From Lichenostomus cassidix (Eukaryota; Chordata; Aves; Passeriformes; Meliphagidae): a DNA stretch of 64,000 nt. The notes below the pieces were generated by a model, which ran no database searches, was not told where the DNA came from, and was given only the letters and a program-made list of their open reading frames with translations. The stretch spans positions 69,853,056-69,917,055 of the forward strand of contig CM039184.1 of NCBI GenBank assembly GCA_008360975.2, written 5' to 3'. A program made the position numbers and the translations under genes. This document shows positions 47,001 through 61,930 of the stretch, one piece after another; position 1 is the first letter of the stretch, and the number at the start of each line of letters is the position of its first letter.

Positions 47001-49897
47001 TGAACATTTTGAGAGGTGTGGGGAATTCTGCACTTCCACTGTTGCAGTGTCCTCACAGAAAGGTTTGGGGGTCATTTACCACCACCTCCCCTTCACCTAG
47101 AGTGTTTGAACACCATTATGTCTAGCATCAGCCAGAGGAGAAAATGAGCCCTGGGTATTCATTAAATTTAAATGTTTTTATCAAAAGCATTTGTCAGTTC
47201 ATGGGTTGGTCTGAACTAGAAGAGTCAGTGGGTGAAGACAGGTCATGCTGAAATGTGCATTGGAGGGCTGTGGTGTCACACCACAAACTGTTTCAGAGAA
47301 ACATTCATATCAACCTCCACAATGGCCACAGCATTCCACTTCTCCAGTCCTCTTTGCATGACCAGTGCTTTAAAGAAAATGTATAAAAGATACATCAACT
47401 CCCTGATCCAATTCAAAGGATAACTGCCCACAAATTGTACCAGTCCTAGGACAGTAAAAACAGAGGGCAGGAATATCTCAAGGTACTGTAACACCTGCAG
47501 ACTTCTGTAGTTTAATGGGCTAATTTTTGGTGGCAGCATTGGAATGAAAGGCTGCCTCACATTCAGGTCTGCTCAGGGATTCTTCTGTTTGCAGAACTGT
47601 GATGATCTGAACCACAGATCCTTTTCAGCTGGATTCACTACTATCCTGGCACAGCTCTGACCAGCTTTGGCCAGAATAAGCAGTATCTCTGAGTGTTCAA
47701 CCGTGGCTTGTATCTGCTGAAATCACATTCTGAATTGCTGGTTTGGGGAATAGGAAATTCAGGGGCATCATTCCCAGCAAGTATTTATTACTAGACAATC
47801 AAACACAAGACATAATGGCCTGTGTGCCAAAGAAATGGAGGCAATTTTAAAGGCTGAGGTCCTTCACTTAGTGGGAACAACAACAAAGCTTTCTCCTGAA
47901 TAAGGCAATGAAGAGTTTAGCAGCAATACCAGTGTAATGTTCTGTCTGCATTGTGGGCACATTGTCCTCCCAGCTGGTTCAGCATCACTGTTTATAAGGC
48001 AAGCAGTTATGTAGGTGGAGTAGAGTGCTGATTCTACTAAGCCACTTTCTCCTTTATATTTACATTTTTATTTCCAGTATACTCACAGCTAAACAGACCA
48101 ATTCAAGGCTGGTAATCTGGAGCACAGGAGAAGAAAAAGCATTTTTGAGGTGACAGATGAGAGGCAGTAAAGCTCTCATGTTTGTGCTAAGGTGGAGAGA
48201 ACATACCAGAACTCTGCAAGTCCCCACAGAGGCTCTGACACCCATTTTTCCCTTGCTCTGAGAACAAGAAAGGATTTCCTTTTCACTTTCATGAGCTGTC
48301 AATCTCAGTTCAACAACATGAACAGTTAATTTGCTTCCTAAAATCCATTTTTATGCATTGCCCTCTTTGTAAGGGAGAATAAATCCTTTCCTTTACTTAC
48401 CATGCTTGAAATTTAACTTTCTTGCATAAGGCTGTAGAGAAAAAGTTTTTCTGTGAGTCACAAAAAGGAGCATTAGGGGCAGTTCAACTTTTAATTTTTT
48501 TTTCCCAGTTTATGAATGTCTGAGCATTAAATGACTCAAGTTTATGAGGTATGAAAAAATGGCACTAGGATTTTAACCCCATTTGATGTTAAATAATTAA
48601 CTTAGAAAACTAATGCCAACATCACAGACCATCATACGCATTATATTCAATGCAGAGTTACATTTAATAATAAATATCTTATGGAATTCATATAACTGAA
48701 GCCCACACAAGAACAAGGAAGCTGCCAAAATAGTATCATATCCAGTTGGCTTAGTCAGCAAGAAACCAACTGGTCCACAGATGCTCTTTTTTCTATGAGA
48801 AAATATCCTCTTTTGCAAGTCTCCTGTCTGCAAAATGTTTCATATGAACTCTTCTCCTCCTGCAGGCTGTAAATAATTTATTCATCAAACCCTTTTATTT
48901 GCAGCAGATGGAAAACTTAGTACAAATTTAAAAACAAAAAAGGAGAAGATTAGACACTTAGGTGAATAACTCTAATTGCATTATACTGCACTAACTTGTA
49001 GAAAAGGCCTTGAGGCATGGGAATCAACTGACACCCAGATGGATTTGGATGTCTTTTTTTCTGGCACAGACAAGAACTGGAAATGAAGTTGTTTTGAGAG
49101 TTCTTGCTCATCATCTGTAAGGGTTTGAACACAGGTAATGAGGTTATGACAAGATGTTCACCTGCATCCAGTCCTCCCTGACTATCCACATCCACTGTCC
49201 TTGTCTACTCATGCAGCTGCCTAGCTGAGGTCCAGCCAGTGTGACAGTAAAATAGAGGTAGGTGCTCTGTTTCTGCAGTATGTGTTCTTTTCTCCCCTCT
49301 ATTATTCCCTTTGCACAGAAACACATATATTTTGGCAAGAAAATGATAAGACATTAAAAAAAAACAAACACCTGGTATGGATCCAGTTGCACACTTTTGA
49401 TACCTTTGGTTCAGCAAAACTTCACCAACTGTTGTTAATTGACTCTAGAACATGTGTTCCTGCACTTTGTATTTTACCCAAGGTCACAAAGGGAACAAAG
49501 ACTCTATTCCTACATGCATTAAGAGAATGGTTCCCAAACTGCTTCTGTCTCTTCCAAAGAAACACTGCTACCATTTGTGTTATGGGTAAAAATCCCATAA
49601 TAATGCCAATAACACAGTTGCTGCTCAGCAACAAGAAAGCTTTGTTACCTTGATTATACATTTCTATTTATGAAACACCATTTATCATTAGATAACTACT
49701 TACATGTGATGATGTGACCACAGCTCCTCCTGTAATGCAATGACACAGACCAAATAAGCTGATTTTTATTCAATTAAAGTTTAAAATTTGTCAGAGCAAA
49801 TATACATAAAGTACGTTTGGAACTTCATAATTCTGTGATTTCCCATTCATTTGAATAGTATTCAGTAAGAACACCATCAGATAATGGATCTATTCCT

Positions 49898-49966
49898 TAT
49901 AGAGTGATAATAATATAATAATTATTATAATAATTATTATATAGAGTGATAATAATATAATAATTA
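49898..49966. repeat. 42-bp tandem repeat, about 1.6 copies, internally self-complementary
   Basis: TATAGAGTGATAATAATATA recurs exactly 42 bases later. The unit's second half (aataattattataataattatt) can fold on itself. Confidence 0.85.
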
Positions 49967-52900
49967 ATAGGACAGATGTGATACAGTAGCATACAGGGGA
50001 GGAAAGAGGAATTACATAACTTTCAGTAACAGGAGATACCCTGAAAGGTTAAGAATTACTGCAAGAACTCGAGTGTTATCTGGACTGAACTGTGTTGGAT
50101 CCTGGAAGCTAGCCTGATCTTTATCTATGAAATACTGCTGACTGATTGATTGAAAACTGAGGAAGGCAGGATGTGTTAGCTGTTCTATTGTTTTCTGTGA
50201 ATGTGTGAATGTTCCTGTTTCTGTAACCTTCATCCGAATTAAGAAAATAAGAATTTTGCCATCAAGCTCAGAATACTCCTTTGTGCAATGCAATGTGCCT
50301 TTGTAATTGAAGCTATATATCACTGTTGTATTCCAGATTTTTTTTCTTATACTAAGGGATGCACTTGCTATCTGGGGTTTGGCTCTTAAAATGGGTTTTG
50401 GCAGAGAATAATGTCAATATTAAGTATAAAAATTATGTCATTATGATAGGATTATTGACTTGGAAGATAATTGAAGACATTGATTTCATAGACAACACAA
50501 AGTGATCTCTGAGCCAAAAGTTTCATGTTCCTTACCATTAAAAAAAAAAGTGTTTCAGACCAATGAGACCAGATGTTCTTATGCATCCAGCTGCTCCCCA
50601 CCCTGACTTGCAGATTTTATATTTCCCAGAAGGCATTTAAAATCTGCAGCATCACTGTTGAGTTTATTGCACTATTAACTTAAAAACTGCATCAACTGTT
50701 GTGTGGTATTTAAGTAGAAAATTTACTGTGGGTGGGTTATGGTTGCAGGAAAAGTGTACTGTTCTCTTCTGCTAAAATTCTAGGAGACATACATACAATT
50801 TAATTTATTTTTTGTAAGCAAATTATTGATACATCTTTTTTCCATTCACAAGATATTTGCATGGCTTCCACCTGTAACTGGCCTTTCCAATCAATTGAGA
50901 AATGGAGGAATTAACGTTGAACACACAATCTTTTCAGCACAACTGGGCATTTAGACAGAGTCATATAAATAAAAGTTACTGGCTTAAGAATGAGAAAATA
51001 TTGTTTCAGCTGTAGGGGCACATACTTGCAACTATTTCAGCAGCTATATACCTAGTACCAAGTTCAACAGATGATCTTGTTGGCTTAGTTTAGCTTAATT
51101 TAATGCTTTTGCCTTATTGTACTTTTATGACTTTGCTACTGTATTAGAGAACATCTATCAATATATTCCTGCAAAATTTCATTCACAATGTGAGCTAAAT
51201 TAGGACCTTCAAGTCCCAGACTTCAGAAAAAAGAAAGGAGAAGGAATATTCCTCTGAGAAGTAGTTTTGATGTACAGTCTCTTACTTATGGAGTACATGT
51301 GTGATATTTCTTAAATATCTGATCAGCCATGCTAGATAAAGCAAAAGAAAGATACATGGAAATATGACATATCCCATATTTCTCTTTGGCATTTGAAATT
51401 TGTGTGGATGACAACAGGGAATGAGAATCCTGGCTTTCTGCAGAAGATGACTGAAAATGGCAGTAGACAAGGAAACATAAAATTATCTGCTTTGAGAACC
51501 AAACTAAAAAAGTTTTCATCGAAAATATTCTATAGTGTTAAGTTTCACACACTTATCAATGAAGGTAGCAAGATTTCAAAAGTTATAGTTTTTTCTTATA
51601 TGTTCCAAAGAAATGTTATTTTATTCGAGCACAGTAGATGTCTTTTCACCTGTGACAGCAGGAAAAATAAATAAGGAAGAGCAAAGCACTTCTAACAAAA
51701 TCATACATTAGCAGCACATGTAGCAATGCTCTTGATGAAGTAATAGCTTTGTTGTTTTTCCCCGTTCTATATTGTTCCAGCAGTGTTCCTGGGATAATCA
51801 TTACACTTTAATCTTTGTCCTCTGCAGGTACAATACCTGGCTTTCAAAGTCTCACACTAATCTGTGTTGTGACGCAAAGGGCAAACTTAGTCCTGCAGTG
51901 CCACCCTGAATAATTATTTGGTTGGCATTTCTTCTTGTACTCATGGGGAGTGCCAGCCTTTGAGTTGGACATTGAATTCTCAAAGTTTTGTATTTATTTT
52001 ATGTTTGCAAGAGTGATCACAGACTTGGCTAGCTGCCCTGAGGAAACAGGTCTCTGGAGCAACACCCAAGTGGTTGTACTTTAAACCTGAGCTAGTAGAG
52101 CTTTACAGAAATAATTACTGGTATTGCATAACACTGGAAAGGTATTTCAGGGATTTTTTTCTTTTATAAGCAGATATTACATGTCAAAAATTAATGGTCA
52201 TTATTAATTTTTCTAGAGTCCCAAATGGAATGAACTTTAGCTTTCTTCTTTTATTCTCTCTTCACTTTCTTCTAATGGTTTTTGTTGTTGTCTAGCTCTT
52301 CTTTAGAAGTAGCCTAGCAAATATATTTAAGTACAGTAATTCATGTGGAAAAAGAACGTTGCTCTTATTAAACTGAACATTCACTCTTGGAATTGTTTTG
52401 AGAATTGAACTCTTGAACTTGAGGCATCTATGGCAGTGAACACTACCATTATTATCAGTGTGGGTGTGATTTATTTTTCACCATCATAGCTAACAGAGAG
52501 CTAGCCATGCAATCCCCAGGTATTGTACAATCACACCATCCCTGCACAAGGTGCAAGCATTTGGTATGATATACTTCCTGTGGAACCCTTTGAACTTGGT
52601 GTCTAGGACCTGAGTCACGTGAAATTCTGGTTCAGAATGTCCCCTGAAGTGGTCACTGCACCTCTGGATCCTGCAGACTACATTCTACAAGGTCCTGGCC
52701 CTACAGCAGTAATAGTGACCAAATGTTCATGCTCCACTTCTCTTCCTGCAGAGACAAGCTGTATTGTGTGTGGGGAAATGTGTGCATGCAGCTTAGTGAC
52801 AGGCAGAACAGGTATCAAGTGGCACTAGACACTAAAAGTACCCTCAGTACCAACTTCAGCTGGCACAGAATATTGCACAGACGTTCCCAGTTCAACACTG

Positions 52901-53497
52901 ATGCCCTGAGCTGCCCTGTTTCACCTGCTGCAGGTGGACTTGTAGCAACCCTGCCTTCAGGTACTCCTCTGCTTCCTGGCCACATGCCTGCTAGTATTTT
53001 TCCTCTCTCAGCAAAGCACTGGTGAATTTGGTGAGCCTAATCTGAGCCTGTAGGGAGGCACTAATGGAAGCCTTTTGTCTGTGCCAAAATCTCTTTGGTG
53101 TGGTTGGCTCCTGCAGAGACAGCATTAACAAGGAAATATTAAGTGTAGAAAAAAATACTGCCCCACCCTACACAAAATCCCCTGAATTTCTCCCTTCGAA
53201 AACGTTAATAGGAGCACGATGGTACTACAATTCTGTGAGTTTTGGCATCTGCCTCATGTAAGATTTGACATTATTGCCACCAGAAACTTTCCCTCCTTGT
53301 GTATTCTGGGTCAGCAGTGGACTAATCAGGCACAACCCAGCAGCAAACCACTGCTTTCAAATCAATAGCAATAGACTACAGCTAAGTTCTTAAGTAACAT
53401 TTGACTGAAATCTGAATGAGTTTAATCCTAAATTCTGGTCTTCTGAACTAGAAACTGGAGGAAAAAAGAGAAAGGAAAAATGCAATTCAGAAAATAT

Positions 53498-53503
53498 TTT
53501 ATT
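53498..53503 (-). promoter_or_regulatory. candidate distal poly(A) signal AATAAA of HS3ST1
   Basis: A canonical AATAAA on the minus strand is preceded by a TGTA element and followed, about 20 bases on, by a long T/C-rich stretch (TTTTTCCTTTCTCTTTTTTCC). That is the expected layout of cleavage hexamer plus U-rich downstream element. Confidence 0.45.
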
Positions 53504-53728
53504 GAATACAATACCATTTCGTCGTAGGCTTTATAAAACACCACCAACCTCTCTGAGGTTGAATACAGCTTGGGCAGGTGCACAAGGAGTGGGAGGGAGA
53601 GGGACAGCATCTGCAAATTTTCATGCAAGAGGCATAATATGGGATATTTTCATCCAGACGATACCTTGTCATAGTGCCCAAGTTTGCACTAGCTCACCAG
53701 AAAAAAATTAATGAATCTACATTTAAAT

Positions 53729-53734
53729 TTTATT
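53729..53734 (-). promoter_or_regulatory. candidate internal poly(A) signal AATAAA
   Basis: A canonical AATAAA on the minus strand about 1.33 kb after the HS3ST1 stop, followed within about 25 bases by ATTTTTTTCTGGTG, a T- and GT-rich stretch. It may be an alternative 3' end. Confidence 0.3.
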
Positions 53735-54786
53735 CAGGATTGTAACAATCAGCTATACGTTCAAATTTACTGGGTGTTTCTATTGCACATTCAATAACTA
53801 AACTCAAGATCGTGAAATAAAAATTAGTAACTTGGATTGAAAGTACTGTAAGAAGCCTTGTGTGGAAACAGGGTTAACTCTAACTCCAGAAACTGATGGT
53901 TAACAAGACATCAGAACCACTGCAGATAAGGACAACTGCAGTTTTTACCAATCTAACATCTAACTTTCATTTTTAGCAGATGGAAAACAAGGAAAGTTCC
54001 TGGAATTTGGGCTAATCCCACAACACACATCTAATCAAGACATCATGGTTCTTGGAAGGAGATTAAACAAACAGTAGTCCATAGGCAATTTTCAGTTGCA
54101 TGAAGCAACTGAAAAGTCATAGAAAACAGCCTAAGTCGGGTAAAAATGTGGTAATATTTATATTAACGAAGTTTTTGCTTACTGGAATGTAGACCAACTA
54201 ATTTTTCTGGTGTAAGTGTTCATTTTCAGTGATGGCAAAGCATATATATGCTATGAAATGTAGGAACAGTCAAAAGCAGCCTTGAAAAAGTCTCTATATT
54301 GCTTAAATTATCTCAACCTTACCTCTTAATGAAGTATGCATACATTCAGAGACTGTAGGAAGTTTTCAGGTTGACCATATTTCTACAGCTAACTGTATTT
54401 TATGAGATGGTCCCCACAGAATCTTTAAAAATCTGCACTGTACTGCCAAAGAATTGAGAAGCACTTGTTATAACAGTAAATATGAAGGTAAGTACAGCAG
54501 TTAATAGATCATCTTACACAGAGACTCCCATTGTCCTTTGGGTGTGCATTTCCCAACATGTGTAAGTACCACCACTTTGACAGGAAATAATTTTGTAAAG
54601 CAGGATGGAACAATTTGTTAACTACAACAATATCTTCAAATGGAAAATAAATTATTAATCCACACTTTAAACCAAGAAAAATGGAAAGGTAAAGTTTAGC
54701 ATATTCATTAGCAATTAGAGGAAATAGTCCAGGAAGGCCAAAGTATTCAAATAATTCAGAAAGGTTCTGTTGAAATGAATTCCTTA

Positions 54787-54792
54787 TTTATT
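54787..54792 (-). promoter_or_regulatory. candidate proximal poly(A) signal AATAAA
   Basis: A canonical AATAAA on the minus strand about 270 bases after the HS3ST1 stop. The downstream sequence is not clearly U- or GU-rich, so it is the weakest structurally of the three, although its distance would suit a short transcript form. Confidence 0.25.
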
Positions 54793-55063
54793 AAAAAGAC
54801 AACACATTCTCAAGAGAGCACCTTCTGCAATTAAATAATTTAGTTTCTTCATATAGACACATCATACACAATGTTAACAACCATGAAAAACAATACAAAA
54901 TGCTTTCAAATTTAACAAGTAGAAAAATATAACTAGGATATATGGCAACTGTGAATCTAATACTGTACAGAAGTATTTATGGATTTTACAAATAAATAAT
55001 AGCTTAAATGCCCTTTTTAAATCTTATAACTGTACACTGGAACATCGGTTCTGAAGCTTACCA

Positions 55064-56147
<1,084 letters not shown>

Positions 56148-59100
56148 GAAAGAGGGAAAAGAAAAAGAACATTATCTTATATTCAGACATACCACTAAAA
56201 AAGCCACACTGCTTTTTCACAACTGATCAAACTTCTTCAGCTTTTCCAACTCTAGGCTCATAGATAAATTAGTGTAATTACATGTATTAAAAGACAGGCA
56301 TATGCAACAACACCATAAGAAAATTATTTCCAGCCATAAGGAGACATGAACATTATTAATCTTTCATTTGTACTCAGAGTGTTATTAGTTATTTTTTTAA
56401 AATCTCATTTCATTGGAGTTGAACCACAATTGCAAGAGAATTAAGTGCTTTTTTAAATCCAGAAGAATGGGTTTGTGTTCAAAATGAAACATAAAACGGA
56501 AAAGGTGTGGAGTAGACCAAAAGAGCATTCCTAAAAGCTGAGGGTCTTGTAGGATATCTGGGAATTAAAGCTTCCTGAAGAACCATGTGACAGCAACCTT
56601 AGAAGTCAAACCTCCTGGGAAAAAGGCTCATGCAATATGGAGAGAGCTGTCCAACATAAGAAGGCAACATTCTCCTAGGAAGAGGTTAGGAAGAGCTCTG
56701 GGTAAACAGTACACCAAAAAAAAAAGTTGAATTTTTGTGTAATTTTTAAGAGAAGTTAACTTTTGCTTTGTGCTTACTATTTCTAAGGATAAAATAAGTG
56801 GCTTGCATGCTGGCCCTGCAAAAAAGTAAGATAATGAAACCATTGACTATAATGTGACTGAATCAACAAAACACTAAAAGACCTGTGGTTTCAGTCTTGA
56901 TACGCAGGAAAGAAAATACACAATGGATACTTCTGACTGAAGGTCATTTCAAGAGTTAGCCAGCAAGCTGCTGTGATATAAAGAACTAACTTTAGACTTT
57001 ATCAAAAGACTACTAAATACCACCCCTGCACACCCTTTAAAGGTCAGGGTATTTTTAATGCAATGTTTGAAGTGAAACCTTACTGGTTTCACACACAGTA
57101 GAGCTGTTGCATTATGAGCAGGCTGTGAGCACAAGCTCCCTGCATTACCATGTCTTCCAAAGGCATTACCCCTCAGTGAAGGGCTGGTGTGGATTTTGGT
57201 ATGGTCTAATTCCACTTGGAGGTAGAAGCCATGACATCTGAGTACCTGACTGCTTTGCCTTAGTAGGCTACTGCAATTATGAATTTCAGCCTGGAACAGC
57301 ACATACTGTGCCAGCTAACAAAGGCTGAAATATGAAATTACATACGAACAACCTGAGGAAATGCAAGGGCTAGGTTTTGGAAATTCTCCAGAGAATCTGA
57401 AAAGAAACTAATGACTTTTCCACAATAAGCTAAGTCCCAGGGCAACAAGGACTAATGATGTGTTTTTAAGTGATCTAAAGTTCTGTTTGATAGCTTTGCA
57501 TTTACAGAGGTCATGACTCCATCCTGAATGGAACAGGTTTGCTTCCTGATGTTTTTCACTGATTATCACTTCGGTGCTTTCCCTTTTTCCACTCTTAAAG
57601 GGCTACAAGGCAGTGATATTGTTAGGAAGCAGAAATTGAGGCTGGGAAGAAAGGGAAGCAAAGTGCCATGATAGATGTGAAGTTAAGAGTGCCTCCCTGT
57701 ATGCCCACAGGCTTTGAGCTTGTGGGCATACCTTGTCTCAGGCTGTTCTGTGATGTCTGATGTGAGGCAACTCTGCAGAGGAATTTGGTATTTTTTGGCC
57801 ACGGTTAAGTTTTCTCTGGCTGAAAGAGTTCCATTTCGTCTGTCATTAGTCTTCTGCTCCCTTTCCCTGTCCTCACCATTCCTGCTAATCGTTCTCAGCT
57901 TAATCTACATCAGTTTTAACATGAAATAGTCTTAATAGCCCCACACTGTGGATGTTGATGGGGGAAGACACTGCATGAGAGAAAATTCAATACAGGTAAA
58001 TTCACTGAGCTATGCTGCCACCATATTCAGCAGCAATGGGAGGACAGGATACAGCACCAGCCAGATTGGATCAGTGACTGATGGGCAGCTTAGCATGTAA
58101 GAACAACAAAACATCATCTCTCACTGAATTTTAAGGTCACAGATTAAAAGGAATAGCCACTTACTTCAGAGTATATTTTAAGTCACTGGCTCCATAAATA
58201 GTAAGCCTGAGTTGTTGTCTTAACAGTTACCTTATTGGAAAAGCATAATAGGATTCCAGCAAGGAACAGGTTGAACTGTGTTGAAAGGAGTGAATTTAAA
58301 GCCTAATGGTAGGAAGTCTCATTTCTTAATAGTCAAATTGAAATATGCTGTGTTAATAGCCATGTTCTGTAACAGACTGTCTCTGGAAAGATTAAATTTT
58401 AGCTGTTGGTCTCACAGTGACAACACATTGCTGGATTGGAGGTGGGGTGTTGCTGGGTATTGCAGCATTTTTTTCTGCTTTTGTTGGGGTTTTTCTGTAT
58501 TTTTTTTCCTTTAAGAAAAAAAATTAACACTACATATTAATTCATTAGGATTCTTAATTTGTAACTCATAGTTTGCATACTACTCAGTTGCCAACTTTTT
58601 TATTCAAGCCTTCCTGTGGCTGAATATAGCATAGGAACTTCTGAGAAAAAGACTACAGCAAGGTGTCTCTTCACTCTAGCTCTACTCTTGTTTTGGCCAG
58701 CATCTTTGAAATGAGACCTGTGGGATACTACAGGTGTGGTACCAGGGGTCTCACCTCAGCCAGGTTTTTCAGCCTCACTGAAGCTCTGCCTCAGTGTCCT
58801 CCCGTTCTTAAACACTTCCGTGGGGCATAGCTTTTTCTAAAGAAACAAAAACAACTGTTTTCTGTTTCAACATGAATTGTCATAATAATATAGTAATATC
58901 TTCTGTTTCCAATATAAAGAATTTCATTGTTCCTGCCCAGCTATTTGTTCAGGTGCACACCCTCCACAGCAGAATACTGCTATAGTATCTGAAGCATTTA
59001 TTTTATGCACTCCCAAAGAGCCATATCAGTAATTATGCCATTCAGAGCACCTGTATGCTATGATTGTTTTGTTTGCAAGCAATAAAGCTTTGTCAGCCTT

Positions 59101-61861
59101 TTCTTTCCATTCTGTTTCTCCTAAACTGTATAGGCTTGATCTCTGGATCAATTATTTTGTTGTGTTAGACTAATGCAATGCAATGGACATGACTGTGCCT
59201 CTAAGTTCAGCACAAAATACATGATGTGTGGTAAAAATAGCATATGAATTGGTTGTTATTCAGCTCACTTATGGCCTCTTTAATGCTTTAGGTTGATCTG
59301 GAGTTCTGTGTCTAGAATTACAGGGGTTTATATAAAATGATGCAAACATGTACTCCATAGCTTTTAAATTTGTGGGTCTGAAAAATTCTTTTGACAATAA
59401 TAAGCACACACTGAGGAGTTTATAGCAGCCACTTTGCCAAGTTACTTTTCTGCTTTAAGAATTCTCTTCATTGCATCCACAAGCCATGCAGAGCATACAT
59501 GACTTCACTTGATGACTTTGTATCCCAGATTAGTTCAAAAAAATTAACTATTTTTGACAGCCATTACTATTGTATTTGCTACAAGTAAACAAGCAAGTTA
59601 GAAAAGAAACACAGTTTATGTTAAATTGTGCTTTGAAGATCATACCAAGACTTTTGAAAAAGTCTGATTGCTTTTGCTTAATCTTTCCTTCAGCTCTCTT
59701 CAATTAATTAGCTAAATCTGCCATCCTGTTTATTTAACAAGATTCAATGTGGACTTCATGATTAAAAACTCTTCAATAGTAACAGTAACTTGGAAATAAA
59801 TAGCCAATTTAATCAGTAAATGCAGAATGAGGGCCAGAGGCTGTCATACGCCATTGATTTTTAAGTGGTACTCTTTGAAACATGTTGTCACTATTTTATG
59901 ATTTCTGACTATTTCTTACCATATTAAAAACGTATTTTAATGCCTCTGTATGTGTGTTGTCAGTGACATTGCCCAAATTACCCAGATTATATGCACTTTT
60001 TAGTTTAAAATGCATTAACAAAACTAGGAGGTTTCTCCCTGGACAGCTAACTTCATTTTTGCTTGGAATGGGAAGGGGTCAGATTTAGCTCTGAACTTCT
60101 ATAAGAACCTCTGAGTTAGCTGCCCAAGTGGGTAGGAAGAAACATCAGGAGTGTCAGTAGGGCAGTCAGTAAGCACCAGGGAGAGTCTGCTGGCAGACCT
60201 GACAGGGACATGCTTCACAAAAAAAAATCCCACAGCAACACATTGAGAGGTTTAGCAGAGCTAATGGGACTCAGTTACTACCAGGACAGTAACTAGGATT
60301 GCATCCTTTCCATAAGCATGCAAGTGACTTCACCTTCATAAAAGACAAGTTGTGTTTTCCTGGCTCTTTAGGGATTGTGGACAAACAGGTTAAGTTTCAG
60401 ATGCCCTCACTTTCTCTCCTCGAAGAATTCAATCCCTTCACTGGAGAGATCTCTGCCCAGGCATCTAAAAAAGCCCAGAGTCTGGACTGAATGAGAACCA
60501 GAGTTCAGTTGCTGAAGGTTGTCTGTAGAGGGAGATTAGAGCTGAAAATCTGAGTGAGACGTTCTGTTCTCATAAAGAATATTTAGTTTTGCTGATGTGA
60601 TAGAACCTCAGGACAATTTGTGGACTGTATTTTCCCTTGCACATATTTGGGCAAAATATAAGACTAACACTGCTGGCTAAAACTAGCTGTGCAGTACAAC
60701 CCACACATCTGCTATGCTGGCTTCTGCTATTGGGAAAAAAACTCCCCTAACTGAGATAACCAACTTTCTAAACTGATAAAGACTCAGTGTTCTGAACATT
60801 TGTGTTCTGTGATGCGCTTAAAAAACTGAACTAGAGCAATTGCTGTGTACTTGAAATCCTTCAAGAGCTCATTGATATGAACAGCATATTCCTATCCTCC
60901 AAGGGTAGACTCTGTCCACCATAAGATATCTTCCTTAGTTGTTTATATTAGCTCAAGTGCCACTTTGCATCCTGATAACATAAAACTTCCCAGCACAGCT
61001 ATCACTTAAAGCTCAGCCAAGAGCAGGAAAGGAAAGAGAGCAATTTTATTATTTTTTAAACTCAGTGTATGAAATGTTTTTTCTTGGAAATATATTCTGA
61101 ATTTTCCTATTTTTATTTATTAAACTGTCTCACAATTCCCTCTCCATGAAGAAATTTTTCCCATACTTTCCCCCACATACACTTGTGTTTTAAATCACAT
61201 TTTAACAAAGGTTTTAAACAACACATCAATGAAATACTTGAATTCTAGTTTCCAGTAATTAACTACAAGGACTTGCCTACTTTAGTGAATGCTACAGAGA
61301 CAAGTGTAATAAATTAAAGAGAATCACATACTACTGAAGCTGTAGATTTCTAGGACCATAAACTATTGATCATCTCATGATATAGTAAAAAAAAACAATT
61401 TGCACATTAAGAAGGGATGTGAAACTATAGGGAACTGTATGAACCTGTCTTACAGTGCCTAGATGATATGGTCTATGAACATTTCCCAAATTACATTAAA
61501 ACTGCTGCACAACCAGCAGAGATTAAACCATGGCTTTAACTTTTATAGTCAGATGTTAAGAAATCTAATCATAATTTCAGTACTGTTAAGATGAGATATT
61601 GTCTATCAGACCTAAGACTTCAGAAATACACTTTAAAAAGTGTTTAAATTTTGGGAAGAGGAACTTCACAAGCTGAGAAATGTTGACTTGGTAGGAAGTA
61701 TTTTTGGCTGAAATCTGCTGTATTTCTGCACCTGCTGTGATAAACACAGTTTATGCAAATTAGATAGGCCACCAGTTCATGACTTCTAAAGGAGTTCAGC
61801 TCCAGTGTGAGCAGTAAGGTAGCAAATTTATAATAGACTGTGGTTATATATAACATGCACT
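56148..61861. other. HS3ST1 intron or upstream DNA, no features recognised
   Basis: If the acceptor at 56146-56147 is right, this is intron of HS3ST1. I could not identify the upstream untranslated exon; minus-strand gtaag strings occur (for example near 59915 and 62436) but none stands out. No repeat family was recognised. Confidence 0.4.
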
Positions 61862-61930
61862 CTTCCTTAAGGTCAGAAGGGACCATTCCAGCCTTTCATG
61901 CCAAGAGATCATAAAAATTTTTAGAAGAGA
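61862..61930 (-). mobile_element. ancient CR1-like 3' scrap
   Basis: The string ccttaaggtcagaagggaccatt matches the reverse complement of the 3' end of old sauropsid CR1 copies ('aaggtcagaagggaccattatgatcatctag'). Only about 25 bases align well; the rest is degraded. Confidence 0.4.

Larger units (their letters stand above)
42726..53479. other. gene-free AT-rich stretch downstream of HS3ST1
   Basis: No supported gene. It contains the microsatellite at 43027-43113, the palindrome at 43972-44015 and the tandem repeat at 49898-49966. A 137-codon minus-strand frame at 44218-44631 and a 123-codon plus-strand frame at 49282-49653 are unrecognised. Confidence 0.45.
53480..55063 (-). other. HS3ST1: probable HS3ST1 3' UTR (about 1.6 kb)
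   Basis: The AT-rich stretch after the HS3ST1 stop codon holds no other gene or recognised repeat on either strand. It contains three AATAAA hexamers on the minus strand (54792-54787, 53734-53729, 53503-53498). The last has the best surroundings and sets the proposed end. The span is inferred from poly(A) signals, not from transcript evidence, and the true 3' end could be any of the three or further on. Confidence 0.5.
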
